The position numbers were made by a program, and so were the translations under genes. From Paraburkholderia xenovorans LB400 (GTDB taxonomy: Bacteria > Pseudomonadota > Gammaproteobacteria > Burkholderiales > Burkholderiaceae): a stretch of 64,000 bases of DNA. Below are positions 15,909-25,153 of the stretch, piece by piece (position 1 is the first letter of the stretch; every line of letters begins with the position of its first letter). The stretch covers positions 4,831,837 to 4,895,836 of the forward strand of contig NC_007951.1 in the NCBI RefSeq assembly GCF_000013645.1, in the 5' to 3' direction. Below the pieces are notes generated by a model that saw only the letters and a program-made list of their open reading frames with translations, was not told the origin of the DNA and made no database searches.

Positions 15909-17874
15909 TCACCGTCCCCTGGCGCAATGCCCGCAACAGGAAGCGCGCGGGATCGATGTCTTCAGCCAGATCCCGTTCGAGCGGCCACGGTTCGCCTTCC
16001 AGTTGCGAGGCGATCAGTTCCGCGCCGAGCGCAGCCCACACCAGGCCACGCGAACCGTAGGCAAACGCGCCGTACAGGCCGTCTGTGCGCGGCAGATCGA
16101 GCGGCCATGCGCCGCGCAGACGCTGGGCGTCGCGCGCTGCCACGGTTTCGTCGGCGAGCTGGCCGATCATCGGCATGCGGTCGCTGGTGACGCAACGGAA
16201 CGCGACACGTCCAGCCAACGCCGCCGGATCGGCGCGATCGACGATGCCCGCAAACGCCGGCAACATCTGCGCGACGCGCGCCAGGTTTTCCAGATGGCCA
16301 TCCGTGCGAAGCGAGGTGTCGGGGTCGTCGAGTTCATAGGTGGCGCCGGTCAGCGTGGCGCCGTTGGCAAGCGGTACGGCGTAGCCTTCGCCGATCACCG
16401 GCAACTCGAGCGGCGGCCGCACCGTGCCGGCCGGCAATAACGTGAGCTGGCCGCGAATGCTGCGAGTCGGCGCGTATTGCAAACCGGCGATGCGCGCGGC
16501 ATCGTGAGCACTCGCAACGATCACCACCGGCGCACGCGCGACAACCTGACCCGCGGTGTCGAAGACGATCCACTGACCACCCGCCCGCTCGATCCGCGCG
16601 ACGTCCACCCCGAAGCGGCGTTCGAGCAACGGACCTGCCGCGGCGCACTGCGCGGCGCAGAGCGATGCAGGATCGATCCAGCCGCCGTACGGAAAGAACC
16701 AGCCGCCGTGCGCGAGCGGCATGCCGGCCAGCCGTTGAGCTTCGTCTGCCGGGACGGAGGTCACGTACTCCGATGGATAGCTTGCCGCGGCGATCGCCTG
16801 GCTGATCGACAAGGCTTCCTCGTCATCCGCGGCAATCTGCAACAGGCCCTTGCTGCCGCGCGATGGTCCGTAGCCGAGCCGTTCGAGCGCGGCCCAATGC
16901 CTGAGCGAATACAGGAAACCGGTCCGCGTGACGCGCGAGGCGACGCTGTCGTCACGGGAAATCATGGGATGGAACACGCCGGCCGGATTGCCGGACGCTT
17001 CCTGAGCAACGGCTGCATGCCGTTCGAGCGACGTGACGCGCCAGCCGCGCGCGGCCAGCCGCTCGATCACCGCGCAGCCGGCGAGGCCCGTGCCGATCAC
17101 CACGGCATGCCGTTCGTCGACCACGAGCGGCGCGGGTGGCTCATGACGGCGCACGCGCCAGCGCGGCGCGAAGCGGCCGACCAGCATCGCGCGTTTCCAG
17201 CCGAAGCCGTCCACCTTGCGGTATTCAAAACCACACTGCGTCAACGCGCGCTTGATGTCGCCGGCACTGCTGTAGGTGGCGAACGTGGCACCCTCGCCGG
17301 CCAGCCGCGCGAGCGCCTTGAAGATCGCGGAAGTCCAGAGTTCGGGATTCCTGGCCGGCGCGAAGCCGTCGAGGTAGAACGCATCGGCGCGCAGCCTCAA
17401 GGCCGGCACGCTGTCCTGCGCGTCGGCAAAAACGAGCGTGAGTACGACGCGCCCTTCCTCGAATTCAAGCCGATGCGTGCCGGGGACGAGCATCGGCCAG
17501 GCATCCGCGAGCGCTTGCGCCAAGGCTGCGATCTCCGGATCGGAAATCGTCGCCGCATACACTTTGCGTAAATCGTCGACGGTAAACGGATGCTTCTCAG
17601 TCGAGACGAAATGGAGCCGCTCGCAGCGTGAGGAATCGGCGCGCCACGCGGCCCAGGTCACCAGAAAGTTGATGCCCATGCCGAAGCCGGTTTCGACTAC
17701 CGTGAAAACGCGACGCTCCTGCCACCGCTCGGGCAGCGCATTGCCGCGCAGGAAAACGTAGTGAGCCTGTTCGAGACCGCCCACGGCGCTGTGATAGATG
17801 TCGTCGTAGAGCGGCGAAAAAGGCGTGCCGTTGGCGCGAAAAGCGAGGACGGCGGGGATCAGCGGATCAGTCAT
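15904..17874 (-). CDS. mnmC: Bifunctional tRNA mnm5s2U34 methyltransferase / FAD-dependent cmnm5s2U34 oxidoreductase
   Basis: A 656-residue two-domain enzyme. The N-terminal half is the SAM methyltransferase (ETGFGMGINF at 61-70, DAFYLDGFAPARNPELW at 164-180), the C-terminal half an FAD oxidoreductase with GTGLAG at 261-266 and a DAO-like fold. MnmC first removes the carboxymethyl group from cmnm5s2U34 and then methylates nm5s2U34 to mnm5s2U34 in tRNA wobble positions. It works downstream of MnmE, also encoded here. The start at MTDPLIPA fits the usual N-terminus; upstream in-frame sequence is not family-like. It is divergent from hupB. Confidence 0.93.
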   Translation of the reverse strand: MTDPLIPAVLAFRANGTPFSPLYDDIYHSAVGGLEQAHYVFLRGNALPERWQERRVFTVVETGFGMGINFLVTWAAWRADSSRCERLHFVSTEKHPFTVDDLRKVYAATISDPEIAALAQALADAWPMLVPGTHRLEFEEGRVVLTLVFADAQDSVPALRLRADAFYLDGFAPARNPELWTSAIFKALARLAGEGATFATYSSAGDIKRALTQCGFEYRKVDGFGWKRAMLVGRFAPRWRVRRHEPPAPLVVDERHAVVIGTGLAGCAVIERLAARGWRVTSLERHAAVAQEASGNPAGVFHPMISRDDSVASRVTRTGFLYSLRHWAALERLGYGPSRGSKGLLQIAADDEEALSISQAIAAASYPSEYVTSVPADEAQRLAGMPLAHGGWFFPYGGWIDPASLCAAQCAAAGPLLERRFGVDVARIERAGGQWIVFDTAGQVVARAPVVIVASAHDAARIAGLQYAPTRSIRGQLTLLPAGTVRPPLELPVIGEGYAVPLANGATLTGATYELDDPDTSLRTDGHLENLARVAQMLPAFAGIVDRADPAALAGRVAFRCVTSDRMPMIGQLADETVAARDAQRLRGAWPLDLPRTDGLYGAFAYGSRGLVWAALGAELIASQLEGEPWPLERDLAEDIDPARFLLRALRQGTVS

Positions 17875-18366
17875 GCACGAGGGAAAATAAGGCTCGGAAA
17901 AATGCCCCCGGAACCTGTCGCCTGGCGCCAAGGCCTCCAAGGGTGTGAGAAAACTTGAGGCGGCCCGGCGTTTTTTCCCGCGCAGGTGAACATTACCGCC
18001 CGCGCCTCGCTCGCCGGACGGCGAAAATGACCCGCCGAACGTTGGCAAAAACCAACGCCAGGCCCCGTCCGTACTGGGTTTGAGCCCTCGGTTGGAGGTC
18101 GCCGGGAGCAAAAACGGCGGTTTCGTTGCAATATCCGCCGCGCAACCGCGTAATTCTTCGAAACCCTTGTCCTGATTGGGTTTGCGCTGCGCTATCATAG
18201 CAAGCGCCGCGAAGGGAGCGGCAGCACGGCCGGCGGACGGTTATCTGTCCGGCGCTATTGGTCCGGAGGGGATCCGGAGCCGGAGCTGCTCGACGGCGCG
18301 GCCCGCGCACGTATAATCGGCGCGTTCGCGCTGTTCGTGTCAACCTAAACTCAGAAAGGAACCTTA
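17875..18366. other. 492-bp spacer between mnmC and hupB
   Basis: No gene is apparent. A consensus -10 hexamer TATAAT (18312-18317) lies 50 bases before the hupB start and is its likely promoter; a -35 is not clear. The middle part is rich in CCGG runs with several small GC hairpins (for example near 18225-18290). Confidence 0.5.
18312..18317 (+). promoter_or_regulatory. -10 box of the hupB promoter
   Basis: A perfect TATAAT preceded by G and placed 50 bases upstream of the hupB ATG. No good -35 hexamer is seen 16-18 bases upstream, which suggests activator or UP-element help. Confidence 0.55.
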
Positions 18367-18645
18367 ATGAACAAACAGGAACTGATCGACGCCGTCGCAG
18401 GACAGACGGGCGCCAGCAAGGCTCAAACCGGTGAAACGCTGGACACGTTGCTTGAAGTGATCAAGAAGTCTGTGTCGAAGGGTGACGCGGTCCAGTTGAT
18501 CGGCTTCGGCAGCTTCGGTTCGGGCAAGCGGGCAGCACGTACGGGGCGTAACCCCAAGACCGGCGAAACTATCAAGATCCCGGCCGCCAAGACCGTCAAA
18601 TTCACGGCTGGTAAGGCGTTCAAAGACGCAGTCAACAAGCGCTAA
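18367..18645 (+). CDS. hupB: DNA-binding protein HU-beta
   Basis: A 92-residue HU-type histone-like protein: MNKQELIDAVAGQTGASKAQ start, the DNA-binding arm region GFGSFGSGKRAARTGRNPKTGE with the intercalating-proline segment KIPAAKTVKFTAGKAFKDAVN at the end. HU bends and compacts DNA, and at oriC it helps DnaA unwind the duplex. AAGGAA lies eight bases upstream of the ATG, a TATAAT lies further up, and a strong terminator follows, so it is monocistronic. Its place 2.5 kb from the DnaA-box block may be meaningful. Confidence 0.96.
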   Translation: MNKQELIDAVAGQTGASKAQTGETLDTLLEVIKKSVSKGDAVQLIGFGSFGSGKRAARTGRNPKTGETIKIPAAKTVKFTAGKAFKDAVNKR

Positions 18646-18670
18646 GCAGACTACTGCCAGGCAGTTGACA

Positions 18671-18693
18671 CCCGCCAACGGCGGGTTTTTTTT
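18671..18693 (+). terminator. Rho-independent terminator of hupB
   Basis: CCCGCC-AAC-GGCGGG (18671-18685) followed by eight T, 25 bases after the hupB stop. Confidence 0.92.
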
Positions 18694-18775
18694 GGCCTGC
18701 GCGTTCGCGCTGCGCAGTGGGCAAGGGATAGCGGCGGCGAGCGTCGCGGCTATCCCGGCGGCAGGCAAAGGCCGT

Positions 18776-20092
18776 TCAGTCGTGGCGATGCACGATCTCG
18801 CCGTGGCCGTGACCATCGTGATCATGGTCATGATGGTCGTGGTCGTGATCATCTTCGTCGAAGTCCCAGGCCGGGAACGGATCGGCGAACTTCGCCCATG
18901 CTTGCGGTCCCTGTGCGTATTCCTCATCGGTCAACAGGCAGGCGTCGAACTTCGCGGTCCACACGGCCGGGTCGATGCCGATACCGATCATGACCAGTTC
19001 CTGGCGACGGTCGCCAATGCTCAGATCGTCCGGGTCGCCGTACCAGTCCGCGGCGATTTCGGCGGCCAGCTCGTCGTCGCCGTCGGGCCATTCGCTGCGA
19101 TCCTGAGCGGCCCACCACATGCCCGCCGGGCCGTGCCGGCAAGCCCCGCCCGCCTGCGAGAGCGAACCGGCGATATCGTTACGCGTGGCCAGCCAGAAGA
19201 AGCCTTTGCTGCGCAGAACGCCCTTCCACTCCTGATGCAGCAGCGCCCACAGGCGTTCCGGGTGAAACGGCCGGCGCGCCCGGTAAATGAAATTGCCGAT
19301 GCCGAATTCGTCCGCCTCGCCGTGATGGGCGTGACCGTGCTCGTGGCCGTGCTCATGATTGAGCGACGCCAGCCAGCCCGGCGCGCTCGATGCCTCGTCG
19401 AAATCGAAGCGGCCGGTGTTCAGCACCTGCGCGAGCGGCACCTCGCCGAAACGGGCGACCACCTGCACGGCGCGCGGGTTGATCCGGCCGAGAATGCGCT
19501 GCAGGCGCGTGAGTTCATCTGCGCCGACCAGGTCGGCCTTGTTCACCACCAGCACGTCGCAGAACTCGATCTGTTCGATCAGCAACTCCACGAGCGTGCG
19601 GTCGTCTTCTTCGCTCGCCGCGATGCCGCGCTCGGCGAGCGCGTCGGCCGAACCATAGTCGCGCAGGAAGTTGAATGCATCGACCACGGTCACCATCGTA
19701 TCGAGTCGCGCGACGTCGGACAGCGACGCACCTTCGTCGTCGACGAAGGTGAAGGTTTCGGCGATCGGCATGGGTTCGGCCACGCCGGTCGACTCGATCA
19801 GGATCGCGTCGAAGCGCTGCTGGGCCGCGAGACGCTTGATCTCGACCCGCAAATCGTCACGCAACGTGCAGCAGATGCAGCCGTTCGACAACTCGACGAG
19901 TTGCTCCTCGATGTGAGAAAGCGCGGCTGCGTCGCGCACGAGCGTTGCGTCGATATTGACGGCGGCCAGATCGTTGACGATCACGGCCACGCGCAAACCG
20001 GCGCGATTCGCGAGAATGTGATTCAGGAGCGTGGTCTTGCCGGCGCCCAGAAAACCGGAGAGCACGGTGACGGGCAATAGCGGCTGGTTCAT
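18776..20092 (-). CDS. CobW/COG0523 GTPase, putative zinc chaperone with two His-rich segments
   Basis: A 438-residue G3E-family P-loop GTPase: Walker A FLGAGKTTLLN (14-24), the metal-binding CICC (72-75) typical of COG0523, ESTGVAEP (100-107), the G-specificity motif NKAD, and a C-terminal CobW_C domain. A His cluster near residues 264-279 (HEHGHEHGHAHHG) and another at the very C-terminus, where His alternates with Asp and Gly, would hold several zinc ions. Relatives (ZigA, YciC, YeiR) deliver zinc to client proteins under starvation. I see no obvious Zur box in the 157 bases upstream. It is convergent with hupB. Confidence 0.88.
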   Translation of the reverse strand: MNQPLLPVTVLSGFLGAGKTTLLNHILANRAGLRVAVIVNDLAAVNIDATLVRDAAALSHIEEQLVELSNGCICCTLRDDLRVEIKRLAAQQRFDAILIESTGVAEPMPIAETFTFVDDEGASLSDVARLDTMVTVVDAFNFLRDYGSADALAERGIAASEEDDRTLVELLIEQIEFCDVLVVNKADLVGADELTRLQRILGRINPRAVQVVARFGEVPLAQVLNTGRFDFDEASSAPGWLASLNHEHGHEHGHAHHGEADEFGIGNFIYRARRPFHPERLWALLHQEWKGVLRSKGFFWLATRNDIAGSLSQAGGACRHGPAGMWWAAQDRSEWPDGDDELAAEIAADWYGDPDDLSIGDRRQELVMIGIGIDPAVWTAKFDACLLTDEEYAQGPQAWAKFADPFPAWDFDEDDHDHDHHDHDHDGHGHGEIVHRHD

Positions 20093-20249
20093 CGCAGTAC
20101 GGAAAAGCTAGTGGATTGGAAGGCGTGCCGGGCTTGGGGCCGCATGACTGCGTGACCCGAATGATGTTCGGGGCGCGACGGCAGCACGAAGCCGCATTGT
20201 GCATCAAAACGGGCCGTGGCCGCGCAATGGGCCAGACCAACCGGCCGGA

Positions 20250-20696
20250 TCAGCGCGCTGCCGGCATCAGATTCCACTTGCGCAGGATCGCGACGATCTG
20301 CTGCGCGTACTTGTCCCGCAGTGCCGGGGTTTCGGAATGATATGCGCCGATGGCCTGCCAGGTGTTGCCGTACTTGTTCATCTGGCGGCGCAGATGCCAT
20401 GCCGCGATATAGACGTTCTTGCACGGCTCCATGAGCGTGCCTTGCGAGATGCCGTACTGGGCGAGCGTGGGCAGATGGACGGAATTGATCTGCATGACGC
20501 CGTAGTCGATCGAGCCGTTGGCGTTCTTATGTTGCGCATCGGGCCGATTATGTGACTCCTGCCACGCAATTGCGCGCAGAATCAGGGGGTTGACCTTCTG
20601 ATACCTCGCGGCTTCGTCAAAGCAGTCGGCGCGTGCCGACCCTGCTGCGATCAGCACGGCAAGTCCTGCGGCCACGGTAACGAAGGGATGTTTCAT
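20250..20696 (-). CDS. Lytic transglycosylase, SLT domain (IagB/VirB1-like)
   Basis: A 148-residue secreted muramidase. A signal peptide (about 1-23, cleavage after ARA) precedes an SLT domain with the catalytic E47 in AIAWQESHN, then GVMQINS and AYHSETPAL, all family motifs. Small enzymes of this type open peptidoglycan for envelope machines. It is divergent from gspD across 515 bases, so it probably helps place the type II secretion apparatus, which is inference from position. Confidence 0.9.
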   Translation of the reverse strand: MKHPFVTVAAGLAVLIAAGSARADCFDEAARYQKVNPLILRAIAWQESHNRPDAQHKNANGSIDYGVMQINSVHLPTLAQYGISQGTLMEPCKNVYIAAWHLRRQMNKYGNTWQAIGAYHSETPALRDKYAQQIVAILRKWNLMPAAR

Positions 20697-21211
20697 CGGT
20701 CAAGACCACTAAGTAATGCGCAAGAGTAAGGTTCGGTAAGGGATCGCGTCGGCCATACTTCAGCCGCTGACGGCCGCCGGGCCACGCTGGCGGGGCATTT
20801 GTCGGACATCGGGGAAAACCCGCGCCGGCAACCCGCAACCAGGGACTCGATCGGCTCGTATCATACCGGCAGGCAGACCTCCGTCAAGTTGGCTAACCGA
20901 CATAAGCACGCAGAAAATGCTGCATTTTCTTGCGCATCACAGAACATCTCATTAGCTTTCAGTTACTTGACAAAGAGGGGCGATCTTTAGAGGAATCGCA
21001 CGGCGCAGTTTGTTTTGTGACAAATCCGACATGAAAAACTGTTACTGTTCATTTTTTTCGGACATCGGGCGGTGGGCAGCGGGGGCGATGATCGTCCGCG
21101 AGGCCGGCCTGCAGATCGACAGGGCGGCGGCCTGCTCCCATGTCCGCACTGCATGACCGTCGGCGGCTACGGCTGTCGGCATCAATACCCTATTCCATGA
21201 GAAGAAATCGT
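20697..21211. other. Divergent control region between transglycosylase and gspD
   Basis: No gene is seen. The region becomes A/T-rich towards gspD. It holds TTGACA (near 20967), a perfect 17-bp palindrome at 20913-20929 and a T-rich stretch near 21045-21060. The gspD promoter must be here; I cannot assign one -35/-10 pair confidently. Confidence 0.5.
20913..20929. promoter_or_regulatory. Perfect 17-bp palindrome upstream of gspD
   Basis: GAAAATGC-T-GCATTTTC, embedded in GC and TTGC flanks that extend the symmetry imperfectly. It lies in the divergent promoter region and is a plausible operator for the secretion genes. Confidence 0.5.
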
Positions 21212-23584
21212 ATGGCTTTGCGTCGCGTCGCAACGGCGCTGCTGGTGGCTGGCTTGATCACCGCGCAGACAGCACAGGCACAGGTGACACTCAACTTCGT
21301 CAACGCCGACATCGATCAGGTAGCCAAGGCGATCGGCGCGGCAACCGGCAAAACGATCATCGTCGACCCGCGCGTGAAGGGTCAGTTGAATCTCGTGTCG
21401 GAAAATGCGGTGCCTGAAGATCAGGCGCTGAAGACCTTGCAGTCCGCACTGCGCATGCAGGGCTTCGCGCTGGTGCAGGATCACGGCGTGCTGAAAGTCG
21501 TGCCCGAGGCCGATGCCAAGCTGCAAGGCGTGCCGACCTATGTCGGCAACACGCCTACCGCGCGTGGCGACCAGGTGGTCACGCAGGTGTTCGTGCTGAA
21601 GAACGAGTCGGCCAACAATCTGCTGCCGGTGCTGCGCCCGCTGATCTCGCCGAACAATACCGTGGCGGCCTACCCTGCCAACAACACCATCGTAGTCACC
21701 GACTACGCCGACAACGTGCGGCGCATTGCGCAGATCATCGCGGGGGTGGATACGGCGGCGGGCCAGTCGGTGTCAGTGGTGCAGCTGAAGAACGCGAATG
21801 CGATCGACATCGCCACGCAACTCTCCAAGATGCTCGATCCGGGCTCGATCGGCAGCACCGACGCGACGCTGAAGGTTTCGATCACAGCCGATCCGCGCAC
21901 CAACTCGCTGCTGATCCGCGCTTCCAACGGCGCGCGCCTCGCGGCGGCGAAGCAACTGGCGAAGGAACTCGATACGCCCACCACGATGCCCGGCAACATC
22001 CACGTGGTGCCGCTGCGTAACGCGGACGCGACGAGACTCGCCAAAACCTTGCGTGGTATGTTCGGCAAAGGCGGCGATACGGGCTCGTCGGCGAGTTCGA
22101 ACGACGCCAATTCGTTCAACCAGAATGGCGGCGGCGGTGGGTTGGGCGGCAACAATTCGACGGGCACGTCGGGTACGCCGCCGTTGCCTTCGGGTGGTCT
22201 GGGCAGCAGTTCGATGGCGTCGCCGATGGGCGGCGGCGGTGGCTACGGCGCGGGCGGCGGTTCCAATTCCGGCGGCCTGCTAGGCAACGACAAGGACAAG
22301 GGCGACGACAATCAGGCGGGCGGCATGATCCAGGCGGATGCCGCGACCAACTCGCTGATCGTCACGGCGGCCGAGCCGGTGTACCGCAACCTGCGGGCGG
22401 TGATCGACCAGCTCGACGCACGGCGCGCGCAGGTCTATCTCGAGGCGTTGATCGTCGAGTTGAACTCGAACACGAGCGGCAACCTCGGTATTCAGTGGCA
22501 GGTCGCGAACAATTCGATTTTCGCCGGCACCAATCTGCAGACCGGCAGCAGCAACAGCATCGTCAATCTGACGGCGGGCGCCATCGCGGCCGGGGCAGCC
22601 GGTGCGGCCACCGGTGGTCTCGCTAGCGCGATCGGCACCCAGGGTCTCCAGCAGGGCCTCAATATCGGCTGGATTCACAACATTTTCGGTGTGCAGGGAC
22701 TCGGTGCGCTGCTGCAGGCGCTGTCGCAGACCGCCGACGCGAACGTGCTGTCCACGCCTAACCTGATTACGCTCGACAACGAGGAAGCCAAGATCGTCGT
22801 CGGTACCAACGTGCCGATCCAGACGGGCTCGTATTCGAACCTCACGAGCTCGACCGCGACCTCGGCGTTCAATACGTACGATCGCGTGGACGTGGGCCTG
22901 ACGCTGCACGTCAAGCCGCAGATCACCGACGGCGGCATTCTCAAGCTGCAGCTCTACACGGAAGACTCGGCGATCGTGACCGGCACGACCAACGCCACCA
23001 CCAACCCGGCGGGCCCGGAATTCACCAAGCGTTCGATCCAGTCGACAGTGCTCGCCGATAACGGCGAGATCATCGTGCTGGGCGGCCTGATGCAGGACAA
23101 CTACCAGGTCAGCAACAGCAAGGTGCCGTTGCTCGGCGACATTCCGTGGATCGGCCAGCTGTTCCGCTCGGAACAGAAGACCCGCAACAAGACCAATCTG
23201 ATGGTGTTCCTGCGCCCGGTGATCATCAGCGATCGCGGTACCGCTCAGGCTGTGACGTCGAATCGTTATGACTACATTCAGGGCGTACAGGGTGCGTACA
23301 GGCAGGACAACAACCTGATCAAGGACAATGACGATCCGGTGGTTCCTCCCATGCCGCTCGGCCCGAGCCAGGGTGCTTCGCCCGAGATGAACCTGTTCGA
23401 TCTCGACAAGATGCGCCGTCAGCAATTGGCGCCGCCGCCGGCTAACGGCGGTGCGGTCACGAACGGCGCCGCGGCCACTACCGGCACTCCCCTGCAGAGC
23501 AGCCCTGCCACCGTCGGGCCTGCCGTGCAGACCAGCCCGATTACTGTGTCGCCGTCCACCGCGTCGCCCGGAGTGCGACCGTGA
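21212..23584 (+). CDS. gspD: Type II secretion outer-membrane secretin
   Basis: A 790-residue secretin: signal peptide (LLVAGLITAQTAQAQ), N0 domain starting TLNFVNADIDQVAKAIGA, three N domains, and the C-terminal secretin barrel domain (VYLEALIVELNSN to TNLMVFLRPVII). A Gly/Asn/Ser-rich insertion (about residues 300-366) sits inside the N-domain region and is a low-complexity loop. The Pro-rich tail may be the S-domain or pilotin contact. I take ATG 21212, preceded by GAGAAG; ATG 21197 is an alternative. It is the first gene of gspDEF and overlaps gspE by four bases. Confidence 0.94.
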   Translation: MALRRVATALLVAGLITAQTAQAQVTLNFVNADIDQVAKAIGAATGKTIIVDPRVKGQLNLVSENAVPEDQALKTLQSALRMQGFALVQDHGVLKVVPEADAKLQGVPTYVGNTPTARGDQVVTQVFVLKNESANNLLPVLRPLISPNNTVAAYPANNTIVVTDYADNVRRIAQIIAGVDTAAGQSVSVVQLKNANAIDIATQLSKMLDPGSIGSTDATLKVSITADPRTNSLLIRASNGARLAAAKQLAKELDTPTTMPGNIHVVPLRNADATRLAKTLRGMFGKGGDTGSSASSNDANSFNQNGGGGGLGGNNSTGTSGTPPLPSGGLGSSSMASPMGGGGGYGAGGGSNSGGLLGNDKDKGDDNQAGGMIQADAATNSLIVTAAEPVYRNLRAVIDQLDARRAQVYLEALIVELNSNTSGNLGIQWQVANNSIFAGTNLQTGSSNSIVNLTAGAIAAGAAGAATGGLASAIGTQGLQQGLNIGWIHNIFGVQGLGALLQALSQTADANVLSTPNLITLDNEEAKIVVGTNVPIQTGSYSNLTSSTATSAFNTYDRVDVGLTLHVKPQITDGGILKLQLYTEDSAIVTGTTNATTNPAGPEFTKRSIQSTVLADNGEIIVLGGLMQDNYQVSNSKVPLLGDIPWIGQLFRSEQKTRNKTNLMVFLRPVIISDRGTAQAVTSNRYDYIQGVQGAYRQDNNLIKDNDDPVVPPMPLGPSQGASPEMNLFDLDKMRRQQLAPPPANGGAVTNGAAATTGTPLQSSPATVGPAVQTSPITVSPSTASPGVRP

Positions 23585-25149
23585 GTACGCCGTCCACGCC
23601 GCCGTCAGCGTCCGCGTCGCCGGCCGCAACGCGAACCGGTGCCGCGGCACAAGGCGCGGCGATTCCGTTCGCGGGTGCGACGGAGCATGTTGGGCGCGAG
23701 GCGCCTTCGGCGATCGCCGCGCGGCTCGTGCCCTACGGCTTTGCGCGCGCCGGCCAGATTCTGGTCGCGCATCAGCATGCGGACAGTCTCGAAGTCTGGA
23801 TCAGCGAACGCACGAGCGACGCCGCGCTTTCCGAAGTGGCGCGCAACTTCGGCGCCGTGTCGATCGTCCGTCTGCCCGCCGACGAACTCGCACAGGCGAT
23901 CAACCAGGCGTACGCGCGCCAGGACGGCAGTGCTGCGCAAGTGGTTGGCGAAGTGGAAGGCGAAGTCGATCTCTCGCGGCTCATGCAGGACATTCCTGAA
24001 GTGGAAGATCTGCTGGAGTCGGAAGACGACGCGCCGATCATCCGCATGATCAACGCGTTGCTCACGCAAGCGGCGCGCGAGCAGGCGTCGGATATTCATA
24101 TCGAGCCGTTCGAGACTTCTTCCGTGGTGCGCTTTCGCGTGGACGGCACGCTGCGCGACGTGGTGCGCCCGAAGAAAGCGCTGCACGGCGCGCTGATCTC
24201 GCGGATCAAGATCATGGCGCAACTCGACATTGCCGAAAAGCGTTTGCCGCAGGACGGCCGCATCACGCTGCGCGTGGGCGGCCGCCCGGTCGACGTCCGC
24301 GTCTCGACGCTGCCGACCGGCCACGGCGAACGCGCGGTGCTGCGTCTGCTGGAGAAGGACGCGTCGCGCCTGAATCTCGAAGCGCTCGGCATGGCGTCCG
24401 ACACGCTCGTCAAGTTCGACAAGCTGATCGGCCGGCCGCACGGCATCGTGCTGGTGACCGGCCCGACCGGTTCGGGTAAAACGACCACGCTGTATGCGGC
24501 GATGTCGCGGCTCGAAACGGCGACCACGAACATCATGACGGTCGAAGACCCGATCGAATACGACCTGTCCGGCATCGGCCAGACGCAGGTCAACGAGCGG
24601 ATCGGCATGACCTTCGCGCGGGCGCTGCGCTCGATTCTGCGGCAGGATCCGGACGTCATCATGATCGGTGAAATCCGCGACCTGGAGACCGCGCAGATCG
24701 CGGTGCAGGCTTCGCTGACGGGTCACCTCGTGCTCGCCACGCTGCATACCAACGACGCGGCCTCCGCCGTGACACGTCTGACCGACATGGGCGTGGAGCC
24801 GTATCTGCTGGCCTCGTCGCTGCTCGGCGTGCTGGCGCAGCGGCTCGTGCGGCGGCTGTGTCCGGTGTGCCGCGAAGAGCGCGTTGAAGAAGACGGCAGC
24901 GTGCGCTGGCATCCGGTCGGTTGCGAGCGCTGCGGGCACTCTGGTTATGCGGGACGTCGCGGCGTCTACGAACTGCTGCTGATCGACGACCACATCCGCA
25001 CGCTGGTTCACCGCAACGCGGCCGATGCGGAAATCCTCGCGGCCGGCCGCGAGCAAGGCATGCGTACGCTGCGCGAGGATGCGGATCGCTGGCTCGCCTC
25101 CGGGCTGACGTCGCTCGAAGAAGTGATCCGCGTGACGGGCGGAGCATAA
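23581..25149 (+). CDS. gspE: Type II secretion ATPase
   Basis: A 522-residue hexameric ATPase powering pseudopilus assembly. Walker A GPTGSGKTTTLYA is at about 293-305, the Asp box IMTVEDPIEYDL and Walker B DPDVIMIGEIRD follow, and a four-cysteine zinc site (LCPVC ... CERCG) is near residue 430-455. The start is GTG within GTGA, overlapping the gspD stop, a sign of translational coupling. The N-terminal 60 residues are Ala/Ser/Pro-rich and variable. It docks on GspL and GspF at the inner membrane. Confidence 0.95.
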   Translation: MSTPSTPPSASASPAATRTGAAAQGAAIPFAGATEHVGREAPSAIAARLVPYGFARAGQILVAHQHADSLEVWISERTSDAALSEVARNFGAVSIVRLPADELAQAINQAYARQDGSAAQVVGEVEGEVDLSRLMQDIPEVEDLLESEDDAPIIRMINALLTQAAREQASDIHIEPFETSSVVRFRVDGTLRDVVRPKKALHGALISRIKIMAQLDIAEKRLPQDGRITLRVGGRPVDVRVSTLPTGHGERAVLRLLEKDASRLNLEALGMASDTLVKFDKLIGRPHGIVLVTGPTGSGKTTTLYAAMSRLETATTNIMTVEDPIEYDLSGIGQTQVNERIGMTFARALRSILRQDPDVIMIGEIRDLETAQIAVQASLTGHLVLATLHTNDAASAVTRLTDMGVEPYLLASSLLGVLAQRLVRRLCPVCREERVEEDGSVRWHPVGCERCGHSGYAGRRGVYELLLIDDHIRTLVHRNAADAEILAAGREQGMRTLREDADRWLASGLTSLEEVIRVTGGA

Positions 25150-25153
25150 GCGC

